DNA from: Streptomyces pyxinicus
Lineage (GTDB): Bacteria > Actinomycetota > Actinomycetes > Streptomycetales > Streptomycetaceae
Direction of reading: 5' to 3'
Assembly: GCF_024753135.1 (NCBI RefSeq)
Contig: NZ_JANUGP010000031.1
Span: forward strand, 1-64,000
DNA: 64,000 nt
Shown here: piece by piece, positions 49,551-58,034 of the stretch
Layout: each line of letters starts with the position of its first letter
Position numbering within the stretch: position 1 is the first letter of the stretch
The notes under the pieces: generated by a model
What the model was told of the DNA's origin: nothing
The model's input: only the letters and a program-made list of their open reading frames with translations
Database searches by the model: none
Position numbers and translations under genes: made by a program

Positions 49551-51002
49551 TCAGGGCTCGTGGTGCTCGTGCGCGGCCCGCTCCAGGTCCCGTGCCTCGG
49601 CCTCGGCGAGGCGGGTCTCGGCGGCCACGTCGAGGGAGCGGGTGAGCCACCAGTACAGCAGCGCGGACACCGGCAGCCCGACGAAGAGGGAGATGTCGGC
49701 GCCGCCGAGCGCCTCGGCGGCGGGGCCGACGTACAGGGTGCCGACGGAGAAGAACGGGATCATGACGGCGAAGCCGACCAGGTAGGCGGTGATGCCGTGC
49801 CATCCCCAGCGGCCGTAGACGCCGTGCGGCTTGAAGATCTCGGCGATGGCGTAGTGCCCGCGGCGCACCACGTAGTAGTCCATGAGGTTCACCGCGGTCC
49901 ACGGGATGAACAGGTACAGCACCAGCAGCAGGAAGTCGTTGAAGTTCGCGAGGAAGTTCGTGGTCGCGGACAGGGCACCGATGAGGGAGAGCGCGGCGGT
50001 CAGGCCGATGGTGAGCAGACGGACGCGCAGGGTGGGCCGGACCCGTCTGAAGGAGTCGATCGCGCTGATGAGGGTGAGCGAGCCGCCGTACATGTTCAGG
50101 GCGGTGACGGACACCAGGCCGAGGGCGGCGAAGAGCAGCACGATCGCGCCGAACCCGCTGAACACCTTGTCCCCGGCCGCGTTGATGGAGGGGATGGTGT
50201 CGAAGCCCTTCCCCGCCCAGGCGGCGAGCAGGGTGCCCAGCACCATGAGCCAGATGCCGCCGAGCGCGGAGCCGAAGTACGTCCAGTAGAACGTCTTGCG
50301 GACGGTGACGTCGGGCGGCAGGTAGCGCGAGTAGTCGGAGACGTAGATGGCCCAGCTGATCTGGTAGCCGGCGACGACGCCGAACTGGGCCAGGAACGGC
50401 GTCCACCGGAAGGCGCCGAGGTCGAAGGAGCCGGCCGGGTAGTGCAGGGTGACCAGCACGCCGACGGTGAAGGCACCGAAGACGACCAGGAAGGTGTAGG
50501 TCAGGAACCGCTCCGCCTTGTGGATGACGTCGTAGCCGACCAGGGCGACGACCAGCGCTACGGCGGTGACCACGACCACCCACAGCTTCACGCTGCCGTG
50601 CAGGGTGGCGTGCAGGGACTCGGCCGCGAGGACGCTGTTGAAGACGTTGAACCCCGCGTACTGCACATACGCGAACAGCCACACCAGCAGGGCGCCGACA
50701 TAGCCGAACTGCGGCCGGGACTGGATCATCTGCGGCAGCCCGAGCTGGGGTCCCTGGGCGGAGTGGAAGGCCATGAAGAAGGTGCCGATGACGGTGCCGG
50801 CCACGATGGCCAGCAGCGACCAGACGAGGTTGCCGCCCGAGGTGATGCTGATCAGTCCCACGGCGAGGGTGGCGATCTGGGCGTTCGACATGAACCACAG
50901 GGGGCCCAGGTGCCAGAGCTTGCCGTGCCGCTCGTCCAGCGGCACGTAGTCGATGGACCGCACCTCCAGGCCGGAGACCCTGGGCTCCGCCGAACCGCTC
51001 AT
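49551..51002 (-). CDS. NCS1-family nucleobase permease (cytosine/purine type)
   Basis: The 483-residue permease has ~12 helices. Helix 1 region GPLWFMSNAQIATLAVGLI, then GTFFMAFHSAQGPQLGLPQMIQSRPQFGYVGA is the typical NCS1 consensus, and NFLANFNDFLLLVLYLFIPWTAVNLMDYYVVRRG lies in the C-terminal half. It should import a nucleobase, hydantoin, allantoin or related compound with cations. GGGAGG precedes the ATG at 51002. It is transcribed away from the mycothiol-enzyme-like gene. Confidence 0.88.
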   Translation of the reverse strand: MSGSAEPRVSGLEVRSIDYVPLDERHGKLWHLGPLWFMSNAQIATLAVGLISITSGGNLVWSLLAIVAGTVIGTFFMAFHSAQGPQLGLPQMIQSRPQFGYVGALLVWLFAYVQYAGFNVFNSVLAAESLHATLHGSVKLWVVVVTAVALVVALVGYDVIHKAERFLTYTFLVVFGAFTVGVLVTLHYPAGSFDLGAFRWTPFLAQFGVVAGYQISWAIYVSDYSRYLPPDVTVRKTFYWTYFGSALGGIWLMVLGTLLAAWAGKGFDTIPSINAAGDKVFSGFGAIVLLFAALGLVSVTALNMYGGSLTLISAIDSFRRVRPTLRVRLLTIGLTAALSLIGALSATTNFLANFNDFLLLVLYLFIPWTAVNLMDYYVVRRGHYAIAEIFKPHGVYGRWGWHGITAYLVGFAVMIPFFSVGTLYVGPAAEALGGADISLFVGLPVSALLYWWLTRSLDVAAETRLAEAEARDLERAAHEHHEP

Positions 51003-51099
51003 GCCGCCTCCCGGACCCGCCACGCGCTACGCGCCACGTACCCGCGCGGGGGCCCGCGTACGCTTGCCCGCCGGTGCGGGGCGCGCCCACGGCGCGGCC

Positions 51100-51751
51100 G
51101 TGGATCTCTTCTCCCAGGCCTGGGCGGCCTTGCCGGCGGCGGTCGCCGCGACCCCGGACGAGGACTTCGGGCGGCCCTCGGGCTGCGCCGGCCGGCTGGT
51201 GCGGGACCTGGTGTGCCACCTGGTCGTCGACGCCCAGGACGTCCTGATCACGCTGGTCACCCCGGCCGACGCGGCGCCGACGGCGGACGCGGCCGGCTAC
51301 CGGCGGCTGGTGGCGCCCCCGACCGGCGAGGACCCGCTCGACGCCCTGATCCCCCGGCCGGCCGCCGCGTACGGCGATCCGGCGCTGCTCGGGTTCCACC
51401 TGGACGACGTCGGTTCCGCCGCCGACCGCGCCGCCGCGCTCGCCGACCGCTCGCCGCGCGTGCGCACCCAGGACTCGGTGCTGACGGCCAACGACTACCT
51501 GTCCGCGTACGTCCTCGAAGCGACCCTGCACCACCTGGACCTGGTGGCCCACCGCCCGGCCGCCGCCGGGCCGCCCGCCGAGACCCTGGCGGCGGCCCGC
51601 GCCCTGCTGGAGCGGATCGCCGGCACCGCCTTCCCCACGTCGTTCTCCGACGGGGACGCGCTGCTGGTCGGCACCGGGCGGCGCGCCGGGCGCGGCACAG
51701 ACGGCGGCGCTGGGCGGCCTGGCCGGGCGGCTGCCGTTCGTGCTCGGCTGA
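51100..51751 (+). CDS. Maleylpyruvate isomerase / mycothiol-dependent enzyme-like protein, frameshifted near the 3' end
   Basis: Starting at GTG 51100 the protein reads VDLFSQAWAALPAAVAATPDEDFGRPSGCAGRLVRDLVCHLVVDAQDV, a DinB-like mycothiol-dependent fold, with HLDLVAHRPAA later. After SFSDGDALLVGTGRR (about 51680) the frame becomes Gly/Arg-rich and runs on antisense through the next gene to 52059. In the +1 frame the expected ending appears at once (APGAAQTAALGGLAGRLPFVLG, TGA at 51749-51751). So one base seems to be gained, or two lost, in the GC run 51670-51690: either a real mutation or a sequence error. The start is uncertain; ATG 51001 is also in frame. Confidence 0.75.
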
Positions 51752-51776
51752 GGCCGGGAGCGCGGGGGCCCGGTCT

Positions 51777-52982
51777 TCAGAGCTTGGCCAGGACCGTGTC
51801 CAGCCAGTCGAAGACGCGCTGTTCGAACAGGGCGCGGCCCATCGGCTCGCAGTGCAGGTGCGCCCCCTCGGCCTCGGTGAACCGCACCAGCTCCTTGGGG
51901 CCGGGCAGCGCGTCGTACAGGCGCCGGGAGGCACCGGGCCAGAAGTTCTCGCCGTCCGGGTCGGTGATCAGCAGGGGGGTGGTGACGCGGTCGAGGACCG
52001 GCGTCAGGTCGTACCGGGAGACCTCGGTGAGCAGATCGAAGGGCGAGTCGATGCCGTAGGGCTTGGCCCGCCAGCGCCAGGTCGCGGCCAGGACCGGGTC
52101 CGCGCGCAGTCCGGCGGTGATGACCGCGTCGAAGGAGGCGCGGTCGCCGGACTCCCACAGGGCGCGCGGTTCGGGGCCGAGGTGGGTCCACCAGCTGTCG
52201 GCCACGTTGATCACGCCGGGGTCGGCGACGGCGGCGGCGACGCGGTGCTCGAAGGCGAGGGCCCGGGGCACCCAGTAGCCGGCCTGGCTGATCCCGGCCA
52301 GGGCGACGCGGTCGGGGTCGACGTCCGGGCGGGCGAGCAGGAAGTCGACGACGGGGGTGACGACCCGCTCCCAGTCGGGCCGGAAGGTCATCCCGCGTTC
52401 GAACAGCGTCGACTGCTGGCCGGGGCCGTCGAAGAGCAGGGCGCGGTAGCCGCGGTCGACCGCCGGGGCGCCGAGCAGGGTCCAGGCGGCGCTGGCCGGG
52501 GCGTCGCTGCCGTTGTTGACGATCAGTGTGGGCAGGGGTCCCGAGCGGTCGGCGGGGCTCACCAGATACCCGGGCAGGACGTCGTCCTCGTAGGGGACGG
52601 AGACCGGTTCGGCGGCCGGCTGCCGGGTCTTCAGGAAGCGGTCGAAACACTCCCGGTGCGGCCCGAACGCCTCGCGCACCCGGGCCTCGGGGTCCGCGAG
52701 GGCGTCGACGGCGACCAGGGCCAGGCCGTAGTAGCCGGCGGCCCGCAGGTACGCGTCGCGGGCGCTCGCCGCGTGTCCGGCCGCCGCGCTCCGCCCGGCC
52801 TGGGCGCGGACCCGGGCCCCGAGGTCCGTCCAGACGGTGAACCACCGCTCGCCGTCACCGTCCGCGATGGCGGTGGCCGCGGCGAGCACCTCGCCCACGT
52901 CCGCGCCGTGCCGCCAGGCGGAGCCCAGGGCGGTGCGGATCTCGTAGTCGAACTGGGGGTTCGCGTGGAAGCGGTGGGTCAT
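51777..52982 (-). CDS. Alpha/beta hydrolase with N-terminal cap (dipeptidyl aminopeptidase/acylhydrolase-like)
   Basis: The 401-residue protein has an N-terminal helical region (~1-130) and an alpha/beta-hydrolase core: TLIVNNGSDAPASAAW, the nucleophile Ser in ALAGISQAGYW, the acid in LLITDPDGENFWPG and the His in EAEGAHLHCEP. This is the arrangement of the FrsA/DUF1100 and 2,6-dihydropseudooxynicotine-hydrolase-like group. No signal peptide is seen. GGAGG precedes the ATG at 52982. Substrate unknown. Confidence 0.82.
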   Translation of the reverse strand: MTHRFHANPQFDYEIRTALGSAWRHGADVGEVLAAATAIADGDGERWFTVWTDLGARVRAQAGRSAAAGHAASARDAYLRAAGYYGLALVAVDALADPEARVREAFGPHRECFDRFLKTRQPAAEPVSVPYEDDVLPGYLVSPADRSGPLPTLIVNNGSDAPASAAWTLLGAPAVDRGYRALLFDGPGQQSTLFERGMTFRPDWERVVTPVVDFLLARPDVDPDRVALAGISQAGYWVPRALAFEHRVAAAVADPGVINVADSWWTHLGPEPRALWESGDRASFDAVITAGLRADPVLAATWRWRAKPYGIDSPFDLLTEVSRYDLTPVLDRVTTPLLITDPDGENFWPGASRRLYDALPGPKELVRFTEAEGAHLHCEPMGRALFEQRVFDWLDTVLAKL

Positions 52983-53158
52983 GGCAGCCTCCGGGCGGGT
53001 GGTGTGGGCCCCCTGGCGGCTCCGGACCGCGTCTTTCACGGTAGAGGGCCGCCGAGCGGGGCGCACGTGATGCGGCGTGCGGCTCGCGGACGACGGCCGC
53101 ATGATGGTGGGAAGGGGGCAGAGCCGGTCCAGTCGAGCCAGTCGAGGGGAGAGCTGCC

Positions 53159-53761
53159 ATGGCGCAGCAGTCGGCGACGAAGGCCCCGGTCGGACAACCC
53201 GTCGGCAGCGGCAGCGTGTTCCTCTCGTTCGCGCCCTGGATCATCTTCGGGGTGGTCGCGAGCCCCAGCACCTGGGAGTACGCGGCCCTCGCGGCGCTGG
53301 TCGCGGCCATCGTGCTGTCGAGCCAGGACCTGCTGCACGGCAGGCTCCGGCTGCTGGACATCACCGCCATCGTGTTCTTCGCCGTGCTCTCGGTCCTCGC
53401 GCTGGCCCTGCCCCGCCACGAGCTGATCTGGCTGGAGACGTACGCCCAGGTCCTCTCCAGCGGGCTGGTGGCCGTCATGGCGTTCGCATCCCTGCTCTTC
53501 GACCCCTTCACCGCGCAGTACGCCCGTGAGTCCACACCGCCCGCCCTCTGGCGCACCCCCGTGTTCCGGCACATCAACCGGGTGCTGACCGCCGTCTGGG
53601 GCGCGGCGTTCACGCTGATGACCCTCTCGACCTGGCTGGCCATCCGCTTCGCGGCCGAGGACGACTGGTTCAACTGGGTCATCCCGATCGCCCTGCTGGT
53701 GTGGGCGGTGCGGTTCACGCGGAGCTACCCGGACTCGTACAAGGCGCGTCACCCGACCTGA
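53159..53761 (+). CDS. Six-helix SPW-repeat-like membrane protein
   Basis: The 200-residue integral membrane protein has about six hydrophobic segments, starting FLSFAPWIIFGVVASPSTWEYAALAALVAAIVLSSQDLL, which resembles the SPW repeat. It ends with the motif-rich DDWFNWVIPIALLVWAVRFTRSYPDSYKARH. GAGGGGAGAG precedes the ATG at 53159. Function is unknown. It converges with the quinone-oxidoreductase gene over a shared stem-loop. Confidence 0.72.
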   Translation: MAQQSATKAPVGQPVGSGSVFLSFAPWIIFGVVASPSTWEYAALAALVAAIVLSSQDLLHGRLRLLDITAIVFFAVLSVLALALPRHELIWLETYAQVLSSGLVAVMAFASLLFDPFTAQYARESTPPALWRTPVFRHINRVLTAVWGAAFTLMTLSTWLAIRFAAEDDWFNWVIPIALLVWAVRFTRSYPDSYKARHPT

Positions 53762-53788
53762 GAGGTGCCCGGTTCAGGACAGGTCGGG
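53752..53788. terminator. Stem-loop spanning two convergent stops
   Basis: CCCGACCT (53752-53759) pairs with AGGTCGGG (53781-53788); the loop holds both gene ends, which are 12 bases apart. Confidence 0.5.
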
Positions 53789-54757
53789 GCGCAGGACGAC
53801 GCGGATGCCGCGCAGTTCGCCGCGTTCCATCCGGGTGTGGATGCCGGCCGTCGCGCTCAGCGGGAAGGTCTCGGTCGCGCGGGGGCGCAGGGCGCCACGG
53901 GCCAGCAGGTCGTTGACGGCACGGGCGGCCCGGGCGAGTTCGTCGGTGGTGGCGTTCGAGAGGGCGAAGCCGATGACCGCGCGGTCGTGCGTGTAGAGCG
54001 GTCCGACGGGCAGCACGGGGCGGGTGCGGGCACCCGAGAGCAGGACGGCACGGCCGCGCGGGGCGAGCAGTCCGACCGCGGCTTGGAGGTCGTTGCCGCC
54101 CGAGGTGTCCAGGTGCAGGTCCACGCCCTCCGGTGCGGCGCCGCGGAGCGTGCCGGCCAGGTCCGGGTCCCGGTAGTCGAAGACCTCGCCGGCGCCGAGT
54201 TCCGCGCAGTAGGCGGCGTCCCGGGCGGAGGCCGTGGCGAGCACCCGGGCGCCGGCCCGGGCGGCCAGGGTCACCAGGGCCGCGCCCACGTTGCCCGCGG
54301 CGCCGGCGATCAGCACGGTCTGCCCCGGCCCGAGGCGGCCGTGCGCGAAGAGCGCCAGGTAGGCGGTGGCGGCGGGGTGCAGCAGCGTGACCGCCTGGTA
54401 CGGGTCGACGCCGGCGGGCAGGTGGTAGAGGCGGTCGGCGGCCACCACGGCCTGTTCCGCCGCCGCGCCCTGTCGGCCGCCGTGCCCGAGGCTGTTGCAC
54501 CACACCCGGTCCCCGGCCCGGAATCCGGCCGCTCCGGGGGGTGCCTCGGCGACGGTGCCGACGAGGTCGCGTCCGAGGACGAACGGGAAGGGCACGGGCG
54601 TCCGGTAGAGACCTGAGCGGACGTAGGTGTCCACGGGGTTGACCGTGGTGGCGGTGGTGTCCACCAGCACGTCGGTGGGGCCGGGCCGGGGTGCGGGCAG
54701 CTCGCCGTAGCGGATGGCGTCCGGGGTCCCCAGCTCGTGGATGTAGGCAGCGCGCAT
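53774..54757 (-). CDS. NADPH:quinone oxidoreductase-type medium-chain dehydrogenase
   Basis: The 327-residue protein is a zinc-free MDR: GROES-like part with VNPVDTYVRSGLYRTPVPFPFVLGRDLVGTV, and the NADPH motif VLIAGAAGNVGAALVTLAARAGARVLAT (residues ~140-167), the AxxGxxG of quinone oxidoreductases. Zinc-ligand cysteines of alcohol dehydrogenases are absent. It should reduce quinones or enones. The ATG at 54757 was chosen over one ten codons upstream to match the family start MRAAYIHELG. Confidence 0.86.
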   Translation of the reverse strand: MRAAYIHELGTPDAIRYGELPAPRPGPTDVLVDTTATTVNPVDTYVRSGLYRTPVPFPFVLGRDLVGTVAEAPPGAAGFRAGDRVWCNSLGHGGRQGAAAEQAVVAADRLYHLPAGVDPYQAVTLLHPAATAYLALFAHGRLGPGQTVLIAGAAGNVGAALVTLAARAGARVLATASARDAAYCAELGAGEVFDYRDPDLAGTLRGAAPEGVDLHLDTSGGNDLQAAVGLLAPRGRAVLLSGARTRPVLPVGPLYTHDRAVIGFALSNATTDELARAARAVNDLLARGALRPRATETFPLSATAGIHTRMERGELRGIRVVLRPDLS

Positions 54758-54866
54758 GGGCGCATTGTGGGCCGTGCGGGCCGCCATGGGGTCGCGGCGC
54801 GGCCCGGACGGCCGCTGTCGGGCGGCCGTCCGGGTCAGTGCGCGGTGGCGCTGTACCGGAGTGCGG

Positions 54867-55022
54867 TCACCAATAGTGGCGTCGGCCGGCGACCGCGTGC
54901 CCCATGGAACCGAGGATCCACAGGATCGCCCCGATGACCACCAGGATGATGCCGATGGTCCACAGGATCGATATGCCTGTCAGAAAACCGACGATGAGCA
55001 GGATGATGCCTAGGGCGATCAT
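54867..55022 (-). CDS. DUF6131-type 51-residue membrane protein
   Basis: A tiny protein (MIALGIILLIVGFLTG..) with two hydrophobic helices and a basic end (GSMGHAVAGRRHYW). AGGAGG lies 7 bases before the ATG at 55022. It resembles the DUF6131 family, common in Streptomyces and sometimes stress-induced. Function unknown. Confidence 0.75.
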   Translation of the reverse strand: MIALGIILLIVGFLTGISILWTIGIILVVIGAILWILGSMGHAVAGRRHYW

Positions 55023-55106
55023 GTCGTTCCTCCTGCCGTGAGCAGAGTTCCTGGACTCCGAGTGCCCCCGAACCCGATTACTACTCCGCCTGTCCGGCAC
55101 GGACTT

Positions 55107-56594
55107 TCACTCCGCCAGGCTGATCTCCCGCTTGAGGATCCTTCCGCTCGGCCCCACCGGCAGGGCGTCCGTCAGCCAGATGCGGCGCGGGTACTTGTAC
55201 GCGGCCACCCGGTCGCGGACGAAGCGCTGGAGCTCCCCGGTGTCAGCCTCGGCGCCCGGCCGCAGGACCACCGCGGCGGCCACCTCCTCGCCGAGCCGCT
55301 CGTCCGGTACGCCGAGGACCGCGGCGAGGGCGACGGCCGGGTGCTCGTGCAGCACCTCCTCGATCTCGCGCGGGTAGACGTTGTAGCCGCCGCGGATGAT
55401 CAGATCCTTCTTGCGGTCGACGATGTAGAGGTAGCCGTCCTCGTCGCGGCGGGCCAGGTCCCCGGTGCGCAGCCAGCCGTCGGGGATCGCGGCGGCGGTG
55501 TCCTCGGGCCGGTTCCAGTAGCCCTTCATCACGCCCGGTCCGCGCACGGCCAGTTCACCGACCTCGCCCGGCGCGACGTCCGCGCCGTCCTCGTCCAGCA
55601 GCCGCACCTCGACGTCCTTGATCGGGGTGCCGATCGACCCGGCCTTGCGGGGGCGGTCGGGGTGGTTGAACGAGACGACCGGGCTGGTCTCGGACATGCC
55701 GAAGCCCTCCAGCACCATGCAGCCGAAGCGCCGTTCGAAGCCGTGCAGGACCTCCACCGGCAGGGAGGCGCCGCCCGAGACACACATGCGCAGGCTCGAC
55801 AGGCCGGCGCCGGTGTCCGGGTGCTGGAGCAGCGCGGCGTACATGGTGGGCACGCCCTCGAAGACGGTGGCCCGGTCGCGGGCGATGGCGTCGAGGACGG
55901 TGGCCGGGTCGAAGCGCGGCACCAGCGTGAGGGAGGCGCCGTTGCGCACGGCCACGTTCATCGTGCAGGTCTGCCCGAAGATGTGGAACAGCGGGAGGCA
56001 TCCCACGATCACGTCGTCCGACGTCATCCGCTGCACCTCGGTGCCGGTGACCTCGGTGTTGTGGCGCAGCCCGGCGTGGGTGAGCGCGGCACCCTTGGGG
56101 CGGCCGGTGGTGCCCGAGGTGTAGAGCAGGACGGCGATGTCGTCCCCGGCGGTGACGGCCACCTCGAACCGCGGTTCCAGGCGGGCGAGTTCGGCGGCGA
56201 AGGCGGCGGGTTCGACCGCGAGGTGCCGGACCCCGGCGGCACGCGCGCCCGCGGCTCCCGCACCGGGCGCCTGGTGCCACTCGAAGAGCAGCACGGCGCC
56301 GGAGTCCCGCAGGTGGTAGGCGCTCTCGCGCTCCTTCAGCAGCGGGTTCACCGGCACGGCGACGGCGCCGGCGCGCAGCACGGCGTAGTACAGGACCACG
56401 AACTCGGGCACGTTCGGCAGCATCAGCGCGACCCGGTCGCCGGGGCGGACGCCCTCGGTGTGCAGCAGCGTGGCGGCCTGGGCGCTGAGCCGGTCGAGTT
56501 CGGCGTAGGTGGTGGTCGTCGTCCCCAGCCGCAGCGCCGGGTGACCGGGCAGCCGGCGTGCCGTGTCCACCAGGAATTCCGCCAGGTTGGCCAT
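55107..56594 (-). CDS. Long-chain fatty acid-CoA ligase (AMP-binding enzyme)
   Basis: A 495-residue ANL-superfamily enzyme that activates a carboxylic acid to acyl-AMP and then to acyl-CoA. Motifs: LLYTSGTTGRPKGAAL (P-loop), CLPLFHIFGQ, GFGMSETSPV, the hinge/ATP motif GWLRTGDLARRDEDGYLYIVDRKKDLIIRGGYNVYP and the catalytic Lys in PSGRILKREI. The second of two ATGs (56594) was chosen because GGAGG is 4 bases before it. It is divergent from the PucR-type regulator, which may control it. Confidence 0.9.
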   Translation of the reverse strand: MANLAEFLVDTARRLPGHPALRLGTTTTTYAELDRLSAQAATLLHTEGVRPGDRVALMLPNVPEFVVLYYAVLRAGAVAVPVNPLLKERESAYHLRDSGAVLLFEWHQAPGAGAAGARAAGVRHLAVEPAAFAAELARLEPRFEVAVTAGDDIAVLLYTSGTTGRPKGAALTHAGLRHNTEVTGTEVQRMTSDDVIVGCLPLFHIFGQTCTMNVAVRNGASLTLVPRFDPATVLDAIARDRATVFEGVPTMYAALLQHPDTGAGLSSLRMCVSGGASLPVEVLHGFERRFGCMVLEGFGMSETSPVVSFNHPDRPRKAGSIGTPIKDVEVRLLDEDGADVAPGEVGELAVRGPGVMKGYWNRPEDTAAAIPDGWLRTGDLARRDEDGYLYIVDRKKDLIIRGGYNVYPREIEEVLHEHPAVALAAVLGVPDERLGEEVAAAVVLRPGAEADTGELQRFVRDRVAAYKYPRRIWLTDALPVGPSGRILKREISLAE

Positions 56595-56752
56595 CATGCC
56601 TCCTCGCATGCGTGCTCCACGCGCCGGCGGGTCCCGTCGCCGACGCTCCCGGCATGGTCGCGTGCGCGGGTACGGGGGTCCATGGTGGCGCCGACAGTCC
56701 GGGCGTCCCGGTGTTGTTCCGGGCCACAGTGGAGGGGCCGTACGCTGCGGGT

Positions 56753-57919
56753 ATGGGTCTGTCGAGGGTGGGGGCCGCGCTGGGTACGCGCCTTCCGGAG
56801 CTGGGTGAGCGGACGGCGGTACGGATACGGGCGGAGGTCGCGTCGTACGCCGACGAGACGCTCATCCCCTTCGCCTCGCTCCGGACGTCCTGCGAGGACA
56901 ACGCCGAACTGCTGCTGGACCGCTTCACGTTCGGCGCCGGGCCGGACGTGGGAGCGGCGCGGCAGACAGGTCGGCTGCGCGCCGAGCAGGGCGTGCCGCT
57001 GGCGGACACCCTGCACGCCTACCGGGTCGGGTTCGAGTTCCTGTGGTCGGAGCTGGTCGACGAGGCCCGCAGGCACCCGGACGTCACGGATGCCGAACTG
57101 GTCGCCGGTTCCTCGGAGATCTGGGCGCTGTTCGGGCGGTACGCGGAGGCGGTGGCCGCCGCCTACCGCGAGGCCAGCGCGGAGTTGGCGCTCCGCCGCG
57201 AGGCGCGCCGCTCGGCCCTGGCGGAGGCGCTGTTCACCGGCGCCCTCGCCGACCGGACGACGCCCTGGGAGGCGGCCGGGCAGCTCGGCCTGCCCGAGCG
57301 CGGGCCGTACGCGGTCGTGGCCGCGTCGGTGCCGGACCCCGGTCAGGAGCCGTTGCCGGGTATCGAGGCGGACCTGCGGCGGGCCGGGGTGCCGTCGGTG
57401 TGGCGGCTGCTGCCGGACCAGCAGATCGGGCTGGTCGCGCTGGCGCACAAGGACGCGGAGGCGGCGGGCCTGCGGGCGCTGCGCCGGCGGCGCGCCCGGG
57501 TGGGGGTGAGCCCGACCTTCGACACGCTGCGGGACACCCCGCAGGCGCTGCGCTTCGCCCGGCTGGCGCTGACCGGGCTGCCGGGCGACGGGCCGGGGGT
57601 CACGCGCTTCGACGACAGCCCGCTCGCGATGCTGGTCGCGGCGGCCCCGGCCGAGGCGAGCCGGCTGGTCGAGCTGGCGCTCGGCCCGGTGCTAGCGCTG
57701 CCGGCGGTGGAGCGCGGCCGGCTGCTGCGGACGCTCGGCCACTGGTTCACGGCGGGCGGGGTGACGGCCCAGGCGGCGGAGCGGCTGTTCGTCCACCCCA
57801 ACACGGTCCGCTACCGGCTGCGCCGCGTCGAGGAGTTGACCGGCCGCGCGCTCTCCGACCCGGTCGCCCTGGCCGACCTGGGCGCGGCGCTGTACGCCCT
57901 GCGCCTGTTGCCGGCCTGA
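56753..57919 (+). CDS. PucR-family transcriptional regulator
   Basis: The 388-residue regulator has an N-terminal helical sensor (residues ~1-140, RsbRD-N-like), a GGDEF-like central region (~160-290) and a C-terminal PucR helix-turn-helix (~325-385: LLRTLGHWFTAGGVTAQAAERLFVHPNTVRYRLRRVEELTG). TACGCT ends 6 bases before the ATG with no ribosome site, so it may be leaderless. It faces away from the fatty acyl-CoA ligase gene and could regulate it. Confidence 0.88.
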   Translation: MGLSRVGAALGTRLPELGERTAVRIRAEVASYADETLIPFASLRTSCEDNAELLLDRFTFGAGPDVGAARQTGRLRAEQGVPLADTLHAYRVGFEFLWSELVDEARRHPDVTDAELVAGSSEIWALFGRYAEAVAAAYREASAELALRREARRSALAEALFTGALADRTTPWEAAGQLGLPERGPYAVVAASVPDPGQEPLPGIEADLRRAGVPSVWRLLPDQQIGLVALAHKDAEAAGLRALRRRRARVGVSPTFDTLRDTPQALRFARLALTGLPGDGPGVTRFDDSPLAMLVAAAPAEASRLVELALGPVLALPAVERGRLLRTLGHWFTAGGVTAQAAERLFVHPNTVRYRLRRVEELTGRALSDPVALADLGAALYALRLLPA

Positions 57920-57968
57920 GGGGAGAGGGGTGGGCGGGATGGCCGGGGGCTGGTGCCAGGACGGGCGC

Positions 57969-58011
57969 GGGAGGCCCCGCGGAACCGGAAACCGGCGTCG
58001 CAGGGCCTCCC
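57969..58011. terminator. Convergent terminator between pucR-type and mmpl-type genes
   Basis: GGGAGGCCC (57969-57977) pairs with GGGCCTCCC (58003-58011); the loop carries an inner CCGG/CCGG stem. It lies between the two convergent stop codons. Confidence 0.65.
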
Positions 58012-58034
58012 GTCACACCACCCCCCGAGGCGGG

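Noticed and set aside
51661..51751. Programmed ribosomal frameshifting in the mycothiol-enzyme-like gene
   Set aside because: No slippery heptamer or downstream pseudoknot is apparent; mutation or sequence error is simpler.
49560..53426. ~1290-codon plus-strand open frame
   Set aside because: Antisense to the NCS1 permease and hydrolase genes, no domain, and it crosses the real gene at 51100 in another frame.
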